Source: Pseudoroseicyclus tamaricis (GTDB lineage: Bacteria; Pseudomonadota; Alphaproteobacteria; Rhodobacterales; Rhodobacteraceae). From it: a stretch of 64,000 bases of DNA. The notes beneath the pieces were generated by a model, which searched no databases, was not told where the DNA came from, and saw only the letters and a program-made list of their open reading frames with translations. Of this stretch, positions 37,144 to 46,874 are shown in pieces; within the stretch, counting starts at the first letter, position 1; each line of letters opens with the position of its first letter. A program made the position numbers and the translations under genes. The stretch spans positions 124,001 to 188,000 of the forward strand of contig NZ_JAAFYS010000003.1 of the NCBI RefSeq assembly GCF_012070395.1. Direction: 5' to 3'.

Positions 37144-37473
37144 CTGCCTGCCTCCGGGGCCGGGCCCCGCCGTTTTGTTGTTGCGCTCATGCTCTCACGC
37201 GGGCGGGCCTTTGGACAGACGGCGGGGGCCCGCCTGCCCCATTTCTGCGGACTTTGGGTGACGGTGAAATTTTTCCGGCGGGGAATCAGGGGCTTAACCA
37301 AACCCCTCTGCCACGGAGATATACCACAAACGAGCGAAAGGTGCCAAATTCCCGCCTGAATTGACCCGCCATATTGAGCCTACCTGAGACGGGGATCGGG
37401 CCATGAGAGGCCGGCCTGAGACGATCCGCCCCAGACCCTATAATCCGCGTGAAACCCTGAGGAGGGACACTCA
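37144..37473. promoter_or_regulatory. Divergent control region between lytic transglycosylase and Tad pilin
   Basis: No gene seen. Near the pilin, CTGAGA (37416-37421), a 17-base spacer and a perfect TATAAT (37439-37444) form a good promoter, followed by GAGGAGGG (37459-37466). Further up, TTAACCAA (37294-37301) resembles half of a CtrA site and lies 18 bases before TATACC (37320-37325), which could be a second, CtrA-type promoter. AGGGG/CCCCT flank that half-site as a small hairpin. The rest is unremarkable. Confidence 0.6.
37416..37444 (+). promoter_or_regulatory. Promoter of the first Flp pilin gene
   Basis: -35 CTGAGA and -10 TATAAT at the ideal 17-base spacing, 29 bases before the ATG at 37474. 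The -10 matches the consensus in all six bases, rare in this G+C-rich window and fitting for an abundant pilin. Confidence 0.65.
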
Positions 37474-37659
37474 ATGCTCAACTTCATCAACAAATTCCGT
37501 GCTGACGAATCCGGCGCTGTCACCGTCGACTGGGTCGTGCTGACCGCCGCCATCGTGGGCCTCGGCATCGCCGTTCTCGGCTCCATCCAGACCGGCGCCG
37601 AGGGCCTGGCCACCGACATCGGCGGCGACCTGACCGGCATGGAAACGGCCGACAGCTGA
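37474..37659 (+). CDS. Flp family type IVb pilin
   Basis: A 61-residue prepilin. A 14-residue basic leader ends DESG, then AVTVDWVVLTAAIVGLGIAVL forms the assembly helix. Prepilin peptidase should cut after Gly14. Classical Flp pilins have Glu5-Tyr6 of the mature chain; here these are Asp-Trp, as in the second pilin. It has its own promoter, strong ribosome site (GAGGAGGG) and a terminator before the next gene, as expected for the major pilin of the Tad system encoded downstream. Confidence 0.92.
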   Translation: MLNFINKFRADESGAVTVDWVVLTAAIVGLGIAVLGSIQTGAEGLATDIGGDLTGMETADS

Positions 37660-37682
37660 TCCTGACATCAGCGACGTCAGCG

Positions 37683-37709
37683 AAAGGCCGCGCCCCGGGC
37701 GCGGCCTTT
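37683..37709 (+). terminator. Terminator/attenuator after the first pilin
   Basis: AAAGGCCGCGC and GCGCGGCCTTT form a perfect 11-bp stem around CCCGG, ending in TTT. It lies 24 bases past the pilin stop and probably lets only a fraction of transcripts into the rest of the Tad operon. Confidence 0.8.
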
Positions 37710-37850
37710 CCGCTTGAGGGACGGGGTGAAACCCCGGCCGGGGTGGCGGGCCGGGCTCCACCAAAGCACCGCCCAACTAACAGAGTTCCGCCACATTCAT
37801 CCGCGATTCAGACCTGCAAGTGCAAGTTCTCACGCAGAAGAGGTGCTGCC

Positions 37851-38030
37851 GTGCATGACATCCTCAAACGTTTCCCCACCGACGAAGGCGGGGCCGTAAC
37901 GGTCGACTGGGTCGTGCTCACGGCAGCGATCGGCTTCCTCGCCGTCGGCATCGCCGCCGGAATCTCGAGCGCCGCGATCGAACCTGCCGACTCCGTCGGC
38001 AACCAGCTGTCGGAGATGGTCACCGAGTGA
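37851..38030 (+). CDS. Second Flp family type IVb pilin
   Basis: A 59-residue prepilin starting at GTG 37851 (MHDILKRFPTDEGG), preceded by AGAAGAGG. The helix AVTVDWVVLTAAIGFLAVGI shares its first 12 residues exactly with the first pilin, including the Asp-Trp pair, but the C-terminal half differs (SSAAIEPADSVGNQLSEM). Cleavage is expected after Gly14. It is beyond the terminator, so it is probably a minor pilin. No ATG lies in this frame near the start of similarity. Confidence 0.85.
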   Translation: MHDILKRFPTDEGGAVTVDWVVLTAAIGFLAVGIAAGISSAAIEPADSVGNQLSEMVTE

Positions 38031-38091
38031 GGTGAGAGCCTAAGTGAGGCGGGGTCGCCAGAAACCCCGCATCGAGCAGAAAGGACACGCC

Positions 38092-38961
38092 ATGCGCGCC
38101 GTATTCGGTCTCGTGCTTCTCGTCGGGCTCGGCCTGGCCGGCTTCGCCGTCTACACGGTGAAGGGCTACCTCGAGCAGCAGCAATATGCGCTCGCCGTCG
38201 AACGCGCCGCCGCGGCGGAGCGGGTGCCGACGGTCGATGTCTATGCCGTCACGCGCACCATCGGCTACGGCGAACGCCTGACGCCGGAGGACGTGACGCT
38301 GATCCCCTATGCAGAGCCCTACCTGCCCGAGGGCGTCTTCCGCACCGAGGAGGAGCTCTTCCCGCAGGGCACCGAGGCGCTGCGCATGGTCGCCCGCCAG
38401 ATGGAGCCGAACGAGCCTGTCCTCGCCGCCAAGGTGACGGAGCCGGGCGCCGATGCCGGCATCACCACGCGGCTGACGCCGGGCAAGCGGGCCTTCGCCA
38501 TCTCCGTCGACGTGGCCTCCGGTGTCTCCGGCTTCCTGCGGCCGGGGGACCGGGTGGACGTCTACTGGACGGGCACCGCCGGGCGCTCCGTCTCCGGCAC
38601 CGGGCGGCAGGTGACGAAGCTCATCGAGACCGGCCTGCGCCTCGTTGCGGTCGACCAGACGATCGACTCTGGCCGCTCCGAGGCCTCCGTCGCCCGCACG
38701 GTGACGGTGGAGGTCGACCCCCAGCAGGTCGCCGCGCTCGCCCAGGCCCAGGCCTCCGGCAAGCTCTCCCTCGCGCTCGTCGGCTACTCGGACGAGACGG
38801 TCGCCATGGCGGTCGAGGTCGACCAGCGCTCCCTCCTCGGCATTGTGGAAGAGGAGGAGCCGGTGGAAGTGGCCCCGCCGCCCCCGCCCGAAGAGGTCTG
38901 CACCATCCGCACGCGCCGCGGCTCGGAAGTCGTGGAGATCCCGATCCCCTGCCCCGACTGA
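38092..38961 (+). CDS. cpaB: Flp pilus assembly protein CpaB/RcpC
   Basis: A 289-residue periplasmic protein anchored by one N-terminal helix (AVFGLVLLVGLGLAGFAVYTV). It has the SAF-type domain (RTIGYGERLTPEDV, then RMVARQMEPNEPVLAAKV) and the RcpC domain (AFAISVDVASGVSGFLRPGDRVDVYW). CpaB is thought to join secretin and peptidoglycan in the Tad machine. ATG 38092 has AAAGGA upstream. The C-terminus has a proline-glutamate stretch and two Cys (CTIRTRRGSEVVEIPIPC) that could pair. Confidence 0.93.
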   Translation: MRAVFGLVLLVGLGLAGFAVYTVKGYLEQQQYALAVERAAAAERVPTVDVYAVTRTIGYGERLTPEDVTLIPYAEPYLPEGVFRTEEELFPQGTEALRMVARQMEPNEPVLAAKVTEPGADAGITTRLTPGKRAFAISVDVASGVSGFLRPGDRVDVYWTGTAGRSVSGTGRQVTKLIETGLRLVAVDQTIDSGRSEASVARTVTVEVDPQQVAALAQAQASGKLSLALVGYSDETVAMAVEVDQRSLLGIVEEEEPVEVAPPPPPEEVCTIRTRRGSEVVEIPIPCPD

Positions 38962-39007
38962 GCCCGGACGGCGGCCGTGGCCGCTGGCGCAGATCGCCGC
39001 ATTTCGC

Positions 39008-39035
39008 AAGCGCCGCCGGACCTCCGGCGGCGTTT
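39008..39035 (+). terminator. Hairpin between cpaB and cpaC
   Basis: AAGCGCCGCCGGA pairs with TCCGGCGGCGTTT (one G.T pair) with hardly any loop. It lies 47 bases past the cpaB stop in a 208-base gap, so cpaC onward may be a second transcription unit; no clear promoter was found in 39036-39169. Confidence 0.6.
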
Positions 39036-39169
39036 GCTGTTGCGGTTTGTCCACATGAGGACCGCCGCGCAAGGCGCTGATCGTTGTATTGAGGCGGCGC
39101 CGCTGTCAGGGTGACCCGAAGGCGACCCGCAAGAGGCGCATGTCGGGCGTGATCCGAGAGGCAGGTCAC

Positions 39170-40588
39170 ATGAAGTTTCAAGACGCACTCAGGGTGGCCA
39201 GTATCGCCCTGATCACCGGCTTTGCCGCCCTGCCGCATGTCGCGGTGGCGGAAACGCTGCGGGTGCTGCGCGGGCAACCGACGTCGGCGCTGCAGGTGCC
39301 GATGAACCGCGCCGTGGTGGTCGAAAGCGATACGCCCTTCGCCGAGCTCTCCATCGCCAACCCGGGCATCGCCGACATCTCCTCGCTCAGCGACCGGACG
39401 ATCTATGTCCTCGGCAAGGAGCCGGGGCGGACGACGCTGACGATTCTCGATGCCGAGGGGCGGCTGATCACCAACGTCGAAGTGCAGGTGACGCCCGATA
39501 TCGGCGAGTTCCGCGAGCGGCTGGCGCAGATCCTTCCGGGCGAGCCGGTCGAGGTGCGCACCGCCAATGACGGCATCGTCCTCTCCGGCACCGTCTCCTC
39601 CATCGTGGCGCTCGACCGGGCGCTGGAGCTGGCGGAGCGCTATGCGCCCGACCGGGTGAGCAACCTGATGGACGTGGGCGGCCAGCAGCAGGTGATGCTG
39701 CGCGTGCGCTTCGCCGAGATGCAGCGCTCCGTCTCCAAGTCCCTCTCCTCCTCGCTGAGCGTGCAGGGGACGACCCTTGGCGGCGACCTCGGCGTCTCCG
39801 GCGGGGCGAACAGCCTGAACACCTCCGGCGCGATGCAGAACGCCTTCGGCGGCAACATCCCGGCGAGCAACCTCAACAACGGCGCCTTCCTCTTCGGCTT
39901 CAACGCCGGCGGCGTCGAGGTGGGGATGCTTCTGGAGGCGCTGGAATCGCGCGGTGTCGTCCGCACGCTGGCGGAGCCGAACCTGACCGCCCTCTCGGGG
40001 CAGGAGGCGCATTTCCTCGCCGGCGGCGAATACCCGGTGCCGATCAGCAACGGCGATTCCGTCTCCGTCGAGTACAAGCCTTTCGGGGTGGAGCTGAACT
40101 TCGTCCCCCGCGTGGTGGACGGAGACCTGATCAACCTGGAGCTTTCGGCCGCCGTCTCCTCCATCGATTCCAGCAACGGCGTGACGGTCAACGGCTTCTC
40201 CGTCGATGCCTTCCGCCGGCGGGAGACCTCGACGACCGTCGAGATCCGCGACGGCGAGAGCTTCGCCATCGCCGGCCTGCTGACCGACGACTTCCGCGAT
40301 CTCAACGGGCAGGTGCCGTGGCTGGGCGACATCCCGATCCTCGGCGCGCTCTTCCGCTCCGCCGAGTACCAGCGCGAGCAGTCGGAGCTGGTGATCATCA
40401 TCACCCCGCATCTCGTGACGCCGACGCGCGGCGAGGCGCTGGCCCTGCCGACGGACAGGGTGCGCCCGCCGACGGAGCGCGACCTCTTCCTCTTCGGGCA
40501 GGTCTCCGGCAATGCTCCCGTCACCGGCGCGGCGGGAGAGGTGGCCCGGCAGGACTTCTCCAGCCCCTACGGCTACGTGCTGGACTGA
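39170..40588 (+). CDS. cpaC: Tad pilus secretin CpaC/RcpA
   Basis: A 472-residue outer membrane secretin. The signal peptide (FQDALRVASIALITGFAALPHVAVA) is followed by the pilus N-domain (FAELSIANPGIADISSLSDRTIYVLGKEPG), a BON/N1-like part and the secretin domain with VMLRVRFAEMQRSV, LAEPNLTALSGQEAHFLAGGEYPVP and LVIIITPHLVTP. Length and order are those of CpaC. ATG 39170 is preferred because it starts the signal peptide and follows GAGAGGCAGG; the frame is open 27 codons more. Confidence 0.94.
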   Translation: MKFQDALRVASIALITGFAALPHVAVAETLRVLRGQPTSALQVPMNRAVVVESDTPFAELSIANPGIADISSLSDRTIYVLGKEPGRTTLTILDAEGRLITNVEVQVTPDIGEFRERLAQILPGEPVEVRTANDGIVLSGTVSSIVALDRALELAERYAPDRVSNLMDVGGQQQVMLRVRFAEMQRSVSKSLSSSLSVQGTTLGGDLGVSGGANSLNTSGAMQNAFGGNIPASNLNNGAFLFGFNAGGVEVGMLLEALESRGVVRTLAEPNLTALSGQEAHFLAGGEYPVPISNGDSVSVEYKPFGVELNFVPRVVDGDLINLELSAAVSSIDSSNGVTVNGFSVDAFRRRETSTTVEIRDGESFAIAGLLTDDFRDLNGQVPWLGDIPILGALFRSAEYQREQSELVIIITPHLVTPTRGEALALPTDRVRPPTERDLFLFGQVSGNAPVTGAAGEVARQDFSSPYGYVLD

Positions 40589-40622
40589 GGCAGGCGTGAC
40601 TGTGCGAAAGGCGAGCGAGGCG

Positions 40623-41339
40623 ATGCAGCGACTGATCCCCACCGCGGCGATGCTGGGCCTTCTCGCCGGCTGCGCCCCCGAGGCCGGCACGCTGATCGTC
40701 GCCGATCCGGCTTTCCCGGCCTTTGGCACGGCCACCGCCAACAATCTCGCCGTGCAGACCGGCGAGGCGGAGTACCTTGTCGGCTTCAATGCCCGCTTCT
40801 CCGAGAGCGTGCCGACGATGATCAACTTCGCCTTCGATTCCGCCGCCCTCAGCGCCGAGGCGCGCGCGACGCTGGATCAGCAGGCCTCCTTCATCCGCCA
40901 GTTCCCGGAAGTGGGCTTCCGCGTCTTCGGCCACACCGATCTCGTCGGCAGCGACGCCTATAACTATGACCTCGGCCTCCGCCGCGCCAATGCGGCCGTC
41001 AACTACCTGATCACCCACGGGATCTCCCGCTCCCGCCTTGAGGCGGTGGTCTCCTATGGCGAGACGCAGCCGCTCATCACCACCACCGATCCCGAGCGCG
41101 CCAACCGCCGCACGGTGACGGAGGTGTCGGGCTTTGTTTCCGGCCATCCCAATGTGCTCAACGGCAAGTATGCCGAGGTGATCTTCCGCGACTACGTCGC
41201 CTCCGCCGCGCCCTCCCCCACCGTGCAGAGCGCCGGGCAGTCGCTGGGCGGCGGCGGTGGTGGCGGTGCTGGCGGTGGTGGTGGCACTGGCGGTGGTGGC
41301 GGCGGCCAGAGTGCCGGCGGCGGCGGCGGAGAGGGCTGA
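40623..41339 (+). CDS. OmpA-domain lipoprotein of the Tad locus with glycine-rich tail
   Basis: A 238-residue outer membrane lipoprotein: the lipobox LLAGC gives lipid-modified Cys17. Residues about 75-170 are an OmpA peptidoglycan-binding domain (INFAFDSAALSAEARATLDQ, GHTDLVGSDAYNYDLGLRRA, ERANRRTV). The last 35 residues are nearly all glycine with a few Ala, Ser, Gln and Thr. It occupies the place of CpaD between cpaC and cpaE and may take over its role by tying the secretin to the cell wall. ATG 40623 has GAGG 5 bases upstream; GTG 40596 is possible but would spoil the signal peptide. Confidence 0.9.
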   Translation: MQRLIPTAAMLGLLAGCAPEAGTLIVADPAFPAFGTATANNLAVQTGEAEYLVGFNARFSESVPTMINFAFDSAALSAEARATLDQQASFIRQFPEVGFRVFGHTDLVGSDAYNYDLGLRRANAAVNYLITHGISRSRLEAVVSYGETQPLITTTDPERANRRTVTEVSGFVSGHPNVLNGKYAEVIFRDYVASAAPSPTVQSAGQSLGGGGGGGAGGGGGTGGGGGGQSAGGGGGEG

Positions 41340-41544
41340 ACGTCCCCCGAGCGTGAACAGGGCACGCGAATTTGAGACGATCGTCACCCCTGCCCCAACA
41401 ATTCCAGATTTGAAGCCCGATTCCTGCCCCGATTGACGCGCACTTCGTGTCTTCGGAGGAGGCGCCGATTCCGTTGGATCCTCCTCCAGGCTTGCGGCCC
41501 CGTCCGCGGGCCGCGCCGCTGGTAGAAGTGAGGAACACTGGACC

Positions 41545-42792
41545 ATGGGAAGCACCGCCGTCCTGCAACCCGATCCACAGCCGATCGTGGCCTGCACCGT
41601 CAGCCGCGATGTGCAGATCTTCGACCTCCTGATCGAGGACATGGAAGCCAGCCTCGGCGAGCGCTGGGGGGATCTGAGCTTCACCGACGCCCTGACCTTC
41701 CTCGACCAGCCGGATGCCGACAGCCTCGACTTCATCGCGCTCGCCCTCGATTCAGAGGACGAGACCGACCTGACGCTGCTGATGGAAGTGATCGCCTCCG
41801 CCAAGGCACGGGGGATCAAGGTGATCCTCATCGCCGAGGATGTCAGCCCCGCCGCCCTGCACCAGCTGCTGCGCGAGGGGGGCGACGAGTTCATCCCCTA
41901 CCCGCTGCCCGAGGGCGAGCTCGACCGCGCCATCCGCCGGATGAGCACGCCGGACGAGGGCGAGAAGCCTGCAAGCACGGAGCCGACGCCGCTGCGCGCC
42001 AAGGATGACCGCTCGGGCGTGGTGATCCCCGTCCACGGGCTGGCCGGCGGCGTGGGGGCGACGACCTTCGCCACCAACCTCGCCTGGGAGCTGGCGAGCC
42101 TGTCGCCCGAGGGCGACCGCCCGCGCGTCTGCCTCCTCGACCTCGACCTGCAGTTCGGCACCGTCGCCACCTATCTCGACCTGCCGCGCCGGGAGGCGGT
42201 GCTGGAGCTGCTCTCCAACATCGACGCGATGGACAGCGAGAGCTTCATGCAGGCGCTGCTGCCCTACGAGACCAAGCTGCAGGTGCTCACCGCCCCGGCC
42301 GAGCTGGTGCCGATGGACCTGCTGACGCCCGACGACGTCGGCCGCATCATCGAGACGGCGCGGCTGAATTTCGACTACGTCGTCATCGACATGCCGACCA
42401 CCATGGTCGAGTGGTCGGAGACGGTGCTGCAGGCCGCGCATGTGTATTTCGCCCTCATCGAACTCGACATGCGCTCCGCCCAGAACGCGCTGCGCATCAA
42501 GCGCGGCCTTCAGGGCGAGGATCTGCCCTTCGAGAAGCTGCGCTTCGTGCTCAACCGGGCGCCGGGCTTCACCGACCTCAATGGCAAGGCCCGGGTCAAG
42601 CGGCTGGCCGAGAGCCTCGGCATCTCCATCGAGGTAACGATGCCCGACGGCGGCAAGCAGGTGGTGCAGGTCAACGACCACGGCTCGCCGCTCGCCGTGG
42701 CCGCCGCCAAGAATGCCCTGCGCAAGGAAATCCAGAAGCTCGCCAAGTCCGTGCACGAGGTCAACGCCGACGACGAGCGCGCCAAAGCCTGA
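41545..42792 (+). CDS. cpaE: Tad pilus localisation ATPase CpaE/TadZ
   Basis: A 415-residue protein with an N-terminal atypical receiver-like domain (about 15-130) and a C-terminal ParA/MinD-type ATPase (HGLAGGVGATTFATNLAWEL; LLDLDLQFGTVATYLDL). The P-loop lacks the usual lysine (GGVGATT), normal for TadZ proteins, which place the pilus machine at a site in the cell. GTGAGGA lies 10 bases upstream of ATG 41545. The 205-base gap before it holds GGAGGA/TCCTCC and GCGGCCC/GGGCCGC inverted repeats but no clear promoter. Confidence 0.92.
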   Translation: MGSTAVLQPDPQPIVACTVSRDVQIFDLLIEDMEASLGERWGDLSFTDALTFLDQPDADSLDFIALALDSEDETDLTLLMEVIASAKARGIKVILIAEDVSPAALHQLLREGGDEFIPYPLPEGELDRAIRRMSTPDEGEKPASTEPTPLRAKDDRSGVVIPVHGLAGGVGATTFATNLAWELASLSPEGDRPRVCLLDLDLQFGTVATYLDLPRREAVLELLSNIDAMDSESFMQALLPYETKLQVLTAPAELVPMDLLTPDDVGRIIETARLNFDYVVIDMPTTMVEWSETVLQAAHVYFALIELDMRSAQNALRIKRGLQGEDLPFEKLRFVLNRAPGFTDLNGKARVKRLAESLGISIEVTMPDGGKQVVQVNDHGSPLAVAAAKNALRKEIQKLAKSVHEVNADDERAKA

Positions 42793-42807
42793 TTGTGAAA
42801 GACGCCC

Positions 42808-44250
<1,443 letters not shown>

Positions 44251-44258
44251 GACGCCTC

Positions 44259-45227
44259 ATGTCCCTCTCTCCGGAACCGATCATCTACGGCCTGATCTTC
44301 GTCGCCGTCCTCGTGCTCGTCGAGGGCGTCTACCTCGTCGCCTTCGGCAAATCGATCAAGCTCAACTCCCGCGTCAACCGCCGGCTGGAGCTGCTGGAAA
44401 AGGGTGGCCGCCGTGAAGAGGTGCTCGAACAGCTCCGCAAGGAGATGACGCAGCACATGAAGAGCCAGAGCATCCCGCTCTACTCGCTCCTCGCCAGCCA
44501 GGCGCAGAAGGCCAATATCGCCTTCACGCCCGTCCAGCTCATCGGCGTCATGGCCGGCCTCGCCGCCGTTGCCTTCATGGGGCTGACCTACTTCACCGAC
44601 GCCTCCACCCCGATCCGCGCGCTCGCCGCCATCGCGATGGGGATCGCCGGCGTCTACCTGTGGATCAACAACAAGGCCAAGAAGCGCATGAGCCTGATCG
44701 AGGAGCAGCTGCCCGACGCGGTGGAGCTCATGGTCCGCTCGCTGCGCGTGGGGCATCCCTTCTCCAGCGCCATCAACATCGTCGCCAAGGAGGTGCCGGA
44801 CCCGCTCGGCACCGAGATGGGCGTCATCTCCGACGAGGCGGCCTATGGCCGCGACATGGGCGAGACGCTCAAGGCCATGGCCGAGCGGATCGACATGCAG
44901 GATCTGCGCTTCCTGGCCGTGGCGGTCACGATCCAGCAGCAGGCGGGCGGCAACCTCGCCGAGATCCTCGACGGCCTCGCCAAGGTGATCCGCGCCCGCT
45001 TCCGCCTCTTCCGGCGGGTGAAGGCGATCACGGCGGAGGCGAAGTTCTCCGGCCTCTTCCTCTCCGCCTTCCCGCTCGTGGCGCTGGTGGGGATCAACAT
45101 CGCCGAGCCGAATTACTACGACGAGGTGAAGGACACCTCCGTCTTCATCCCCGCCTGCCTCGTCGTCGGCGCCTTCCTGGTGGCGAACCTCGTCGTCATG
45201 CGCTCGCTCGTGAACATCAAGGTCTGA
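44259..45227 (+). CDS. tadB: Tad pilus inner membrane platform protein TadB
   Basis: A 322-residue membrane protein with an N-terminal helix (IIYGLIFVAVLVLVEGVYLVAF), two mid helices and the type II secretion F domain (LPDAVELMVRSLRVGHPFSSAI, then AVTIQQQAGGNLAEILDGLAKVIR) closed by a C-terminal helix pair. TadB and TadC form the platform driven by CpaF. It starts 8 bases after cpaF and 6 bases before tadC. Confidence 0.95.
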   Translation: MSLSPEPIIYGLIFVAVLVLVEGVYLVAFGKSIKLNSRVNRRLELLEKGGRREEVLEQLRKEMTQHMKSQSIPLYSLLASQAQKANIAFTPVQLIGVMAGLAAVAFMGLTYFTDASTPIRALAAIAMGIAGVYLWINNKAKKRMSLIEEQLPDAVELMVRSLRVGHPFSSAINIVAKEVPDPLGTEMGVISDEAAYGRDMGETLKAMAERIDMQDLRFLAVAVTIQQQAGGNLAEILDGLAKVIRARFRLFRRVKAITAEAKFSGLFLSAFPLVALVGINIAEPNYYDEVKDTSVFIPACLVVGAFLVANLVVMRSLVNIKV

Positions 45228-45233
45228 CCGGAC

Positions 45234-46271
45234 ATGTTGCAGACGCTGAACGACACCCTCATCGCTCCGCTCGGCCCCCTCGGGCCGGTGATGCTGGCCG
45301 GCGCGGCCGGAATCGTCCTGATCCTCGTGGCGCTGGCCTTCCTCATCCGCCGCGAGAAGGACCCGCTCGACAAGCTGAAGGACTCCAACACCACGCCCAA
45401 GGTCACCACGGCCCCCGGCAAGGACAAGCTGCGCGCCGCCAGCAACGGCCGCGGCGACAAGCTGGAGCGCTACTCGAATTTCCTCGAGCCGCAGAGCGAG
45501 GAGGAGTTCTCCGCCTCGCGCCTGAAGCTGCTGCAGGCCGGCTACCGCTCGAAGAACGCGGTGCGCATCTTCCACTTCTCGCAATTCGCCATGGGCATCG
45601 GCGGGCTGATCCTCGGCATCGCCTACACGCTCTACCTCTCCGCCACGGGCGACCCGACGACGCGTGATCTGGCGCTCTACGGGCTCGGCCCCGGCGTCGT
45701 CGGCTACATGCTGCCCAAGTACTGGGTGAACCGGCGCCAGCAGGAGCGCAAACAGGCGATCACCAACGGCTTTCCGGATTCACTCGACATGATGCTCGTC
45801 TGCGTCGAGGCGGGCCAGTCGCTCGACCAGTCGATCATCCGCGTGGCGCGCGAGCTGCGCACCGGCTTTCCCGAGCTGTCGGAAGAATACGAGATGGTCG
45901 CCTACGAGATGAAGGCCGGCAAGGACAAGACGGCCGTGCTGCGCGACATGGCCGAGCGCTGCGGCGTGGCGGACGTGACCAGCTTCGTGACCGTCCTCAT
46001 CCAGAGCCAGCAGTTCGGCACCTCCATCGCCGAGGCGCTGCGCGTCTATGCCGGGGAGATGCGCGACAAGCGCGTCATGCGGGCGGAGGAGAAGGCCAAC
46101 ACCCTGCCCACCAAGATGACGCTGGCGACCATGATGTTGACCGTGCCGCCGCTTCTCATCATCCTGATCGGGCCGTCGGTCTGGGACATCTACCAGACGC
46201 TCGGCGGTGGCGGGGCGGCAGAAGCGACAGGCGTTGACGAAGGTCACGAGATCGACAGCGGCGAGGAGTGA
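45234..46271 (+). CDS. tadC: Tad pilus inner membrane platform protein TadC
   Basis: A 345-residue partner of TadB with the same T2SSF fold: an N-terminal helix (LAGAAGIVLILVALAFLI), two central helices, the F-domain motif FPDSLDMMLVCVEAGQSLDQSI and TSFVTVLIQSQQFGTSIAEAL, and a final helix (MLTVPPLLIILIGPSVW). ATG 45234 follows tadB after 6 bases. Its 3' end overlaps the start of the next lipoprotein gene. Confidence 0.95.
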   Translation: MLQTLNDTLIAPLGPLGPVMLAGAAGIVLILVALAFLIRREKDPLDKLKDSNTTPKVTTAPGKDKLRAASNGRGDKLERYSNFLEPQSEEEFSASRLKLLQAGYRSKNAVRIFHFSQFAMGIGGLILGIAYTLYLSATGDPTTRDLALYGLGPGVVGYMLPKYWVNRRQQERKQAITNGFPDSLDMMLVCVEAGQSLDQSIIRVARELRTGFPELSEEYEMVAYEMKAGKDKTAVLRDMAERCGVADVTSFVTVLIQSQQFGTSIAEALRVYAGEMRDKRVMRAEEKANTLPTKMTLATMMLTVPPLLIILIGPSVWDIYQTLGGGGAAEATGVDEGHEIDSGEE

Positions 46272-46845
46272 CGGGCCCGCCCGAGCCCTCCTGCCCGCCC
46301 TTTTTTCCGCTGCTCTGATGGTTCTGCTGGCCGCCTGCGGGGGCGGCGATCTCAACCAGTCCGCCGGCGGCGTCTATGCGCCCGGCCCCTCCGGCGAGCC
46401 CGATATCGACGGGCTGATCATCGGTCACCGGCTGATGGCGGCGGGGGAATACGAGCTGGCCCTGCGCGCCTACACCCGCGCCGCCTCCGAGCAGGGGCTG
46501 ACCATCGACACGCTCTCGGCCATGGGCTCCGCCAACCTCCGCCTCGGGCGGCTGAACCAGGCGGAGGAGCTCTTGCGCCGCGCCGTGGAGGAGGATGCCT
46601 CCTTCCCGCCGGCGTGGAACAACCTCGGCGTCATCCTGATGGAGCGCGGCAAGGTCGCAGAAGCCGCCGAGGCCTTTCGTCGCGCCTATGCAACGGACAA
46701 CGGAAACTCCGACCGGATTCGGGACAACCTGAGATTGGCGCTCGCAAGACGGGATGCGGCGTTCTATGCTCCCCCCCAAGAGGACGAACAGTTCCAATTG
46801 GTGCGGCGTGGCCAGGGCGATTACCTGATCCTCGCACCGCTCTGA
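46234..46845 (+). CDS. TadD-like TPR lipoprotein
   Basis: A 203-residue lipoprotein with a basic N-region, a hydrophobic helix and the lipobox LLAAC (Cys35), then tetratricopeptide repeats (GEYELALRAYTRAASEQG; GRLNQAEELLRRAVEEDA; WNNLGVILMERGKVAEAAEAF). TPR lipoproteins named TadD act as pilotins or scaffolds in Tad systems. No ATG fits before the signal sequence: TTG 46234 gives a full signal peptide and overlaps tadC by 38 bases; GTG 46207 is the alternative. Start uncertain. Confidence 0.85.
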   Translation: MTKVTRSTAARSDGPARALLPALFSAALMVLLAACGGGDLNQSAGGVYAPGPSGEPDIDGLIIGHRLMAAGEYELALRAYTRAASEQGLTIDTLSAMGSANLRLGRLNQAEELLRRAVEEDASFPPAWNNLGVILMERGKVAEAAEAFRRAYATDNGNSDRIRDNLRLALARRDAAFYAPPQEDEQFQLVRRGQGDYLILAPL

Positions 46846-46874
46846 GGCAGAGACATATCAGCGAGGGCAGTTCC

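Noticed and set aside
41240-41339. GGTGGCGGT-type tandem repeat as a separate repeat locus
   Set aside because: It is the in-frame coding sequence of the glycine-rich tail of the OmpA lipoprotein and needs no separate explanation.
41340-41544. Possible independent promoter or small RNA before cpaE
   Set aside because: Inverted repeats are present but no -35/-10 pair or terminator defines a transcript.
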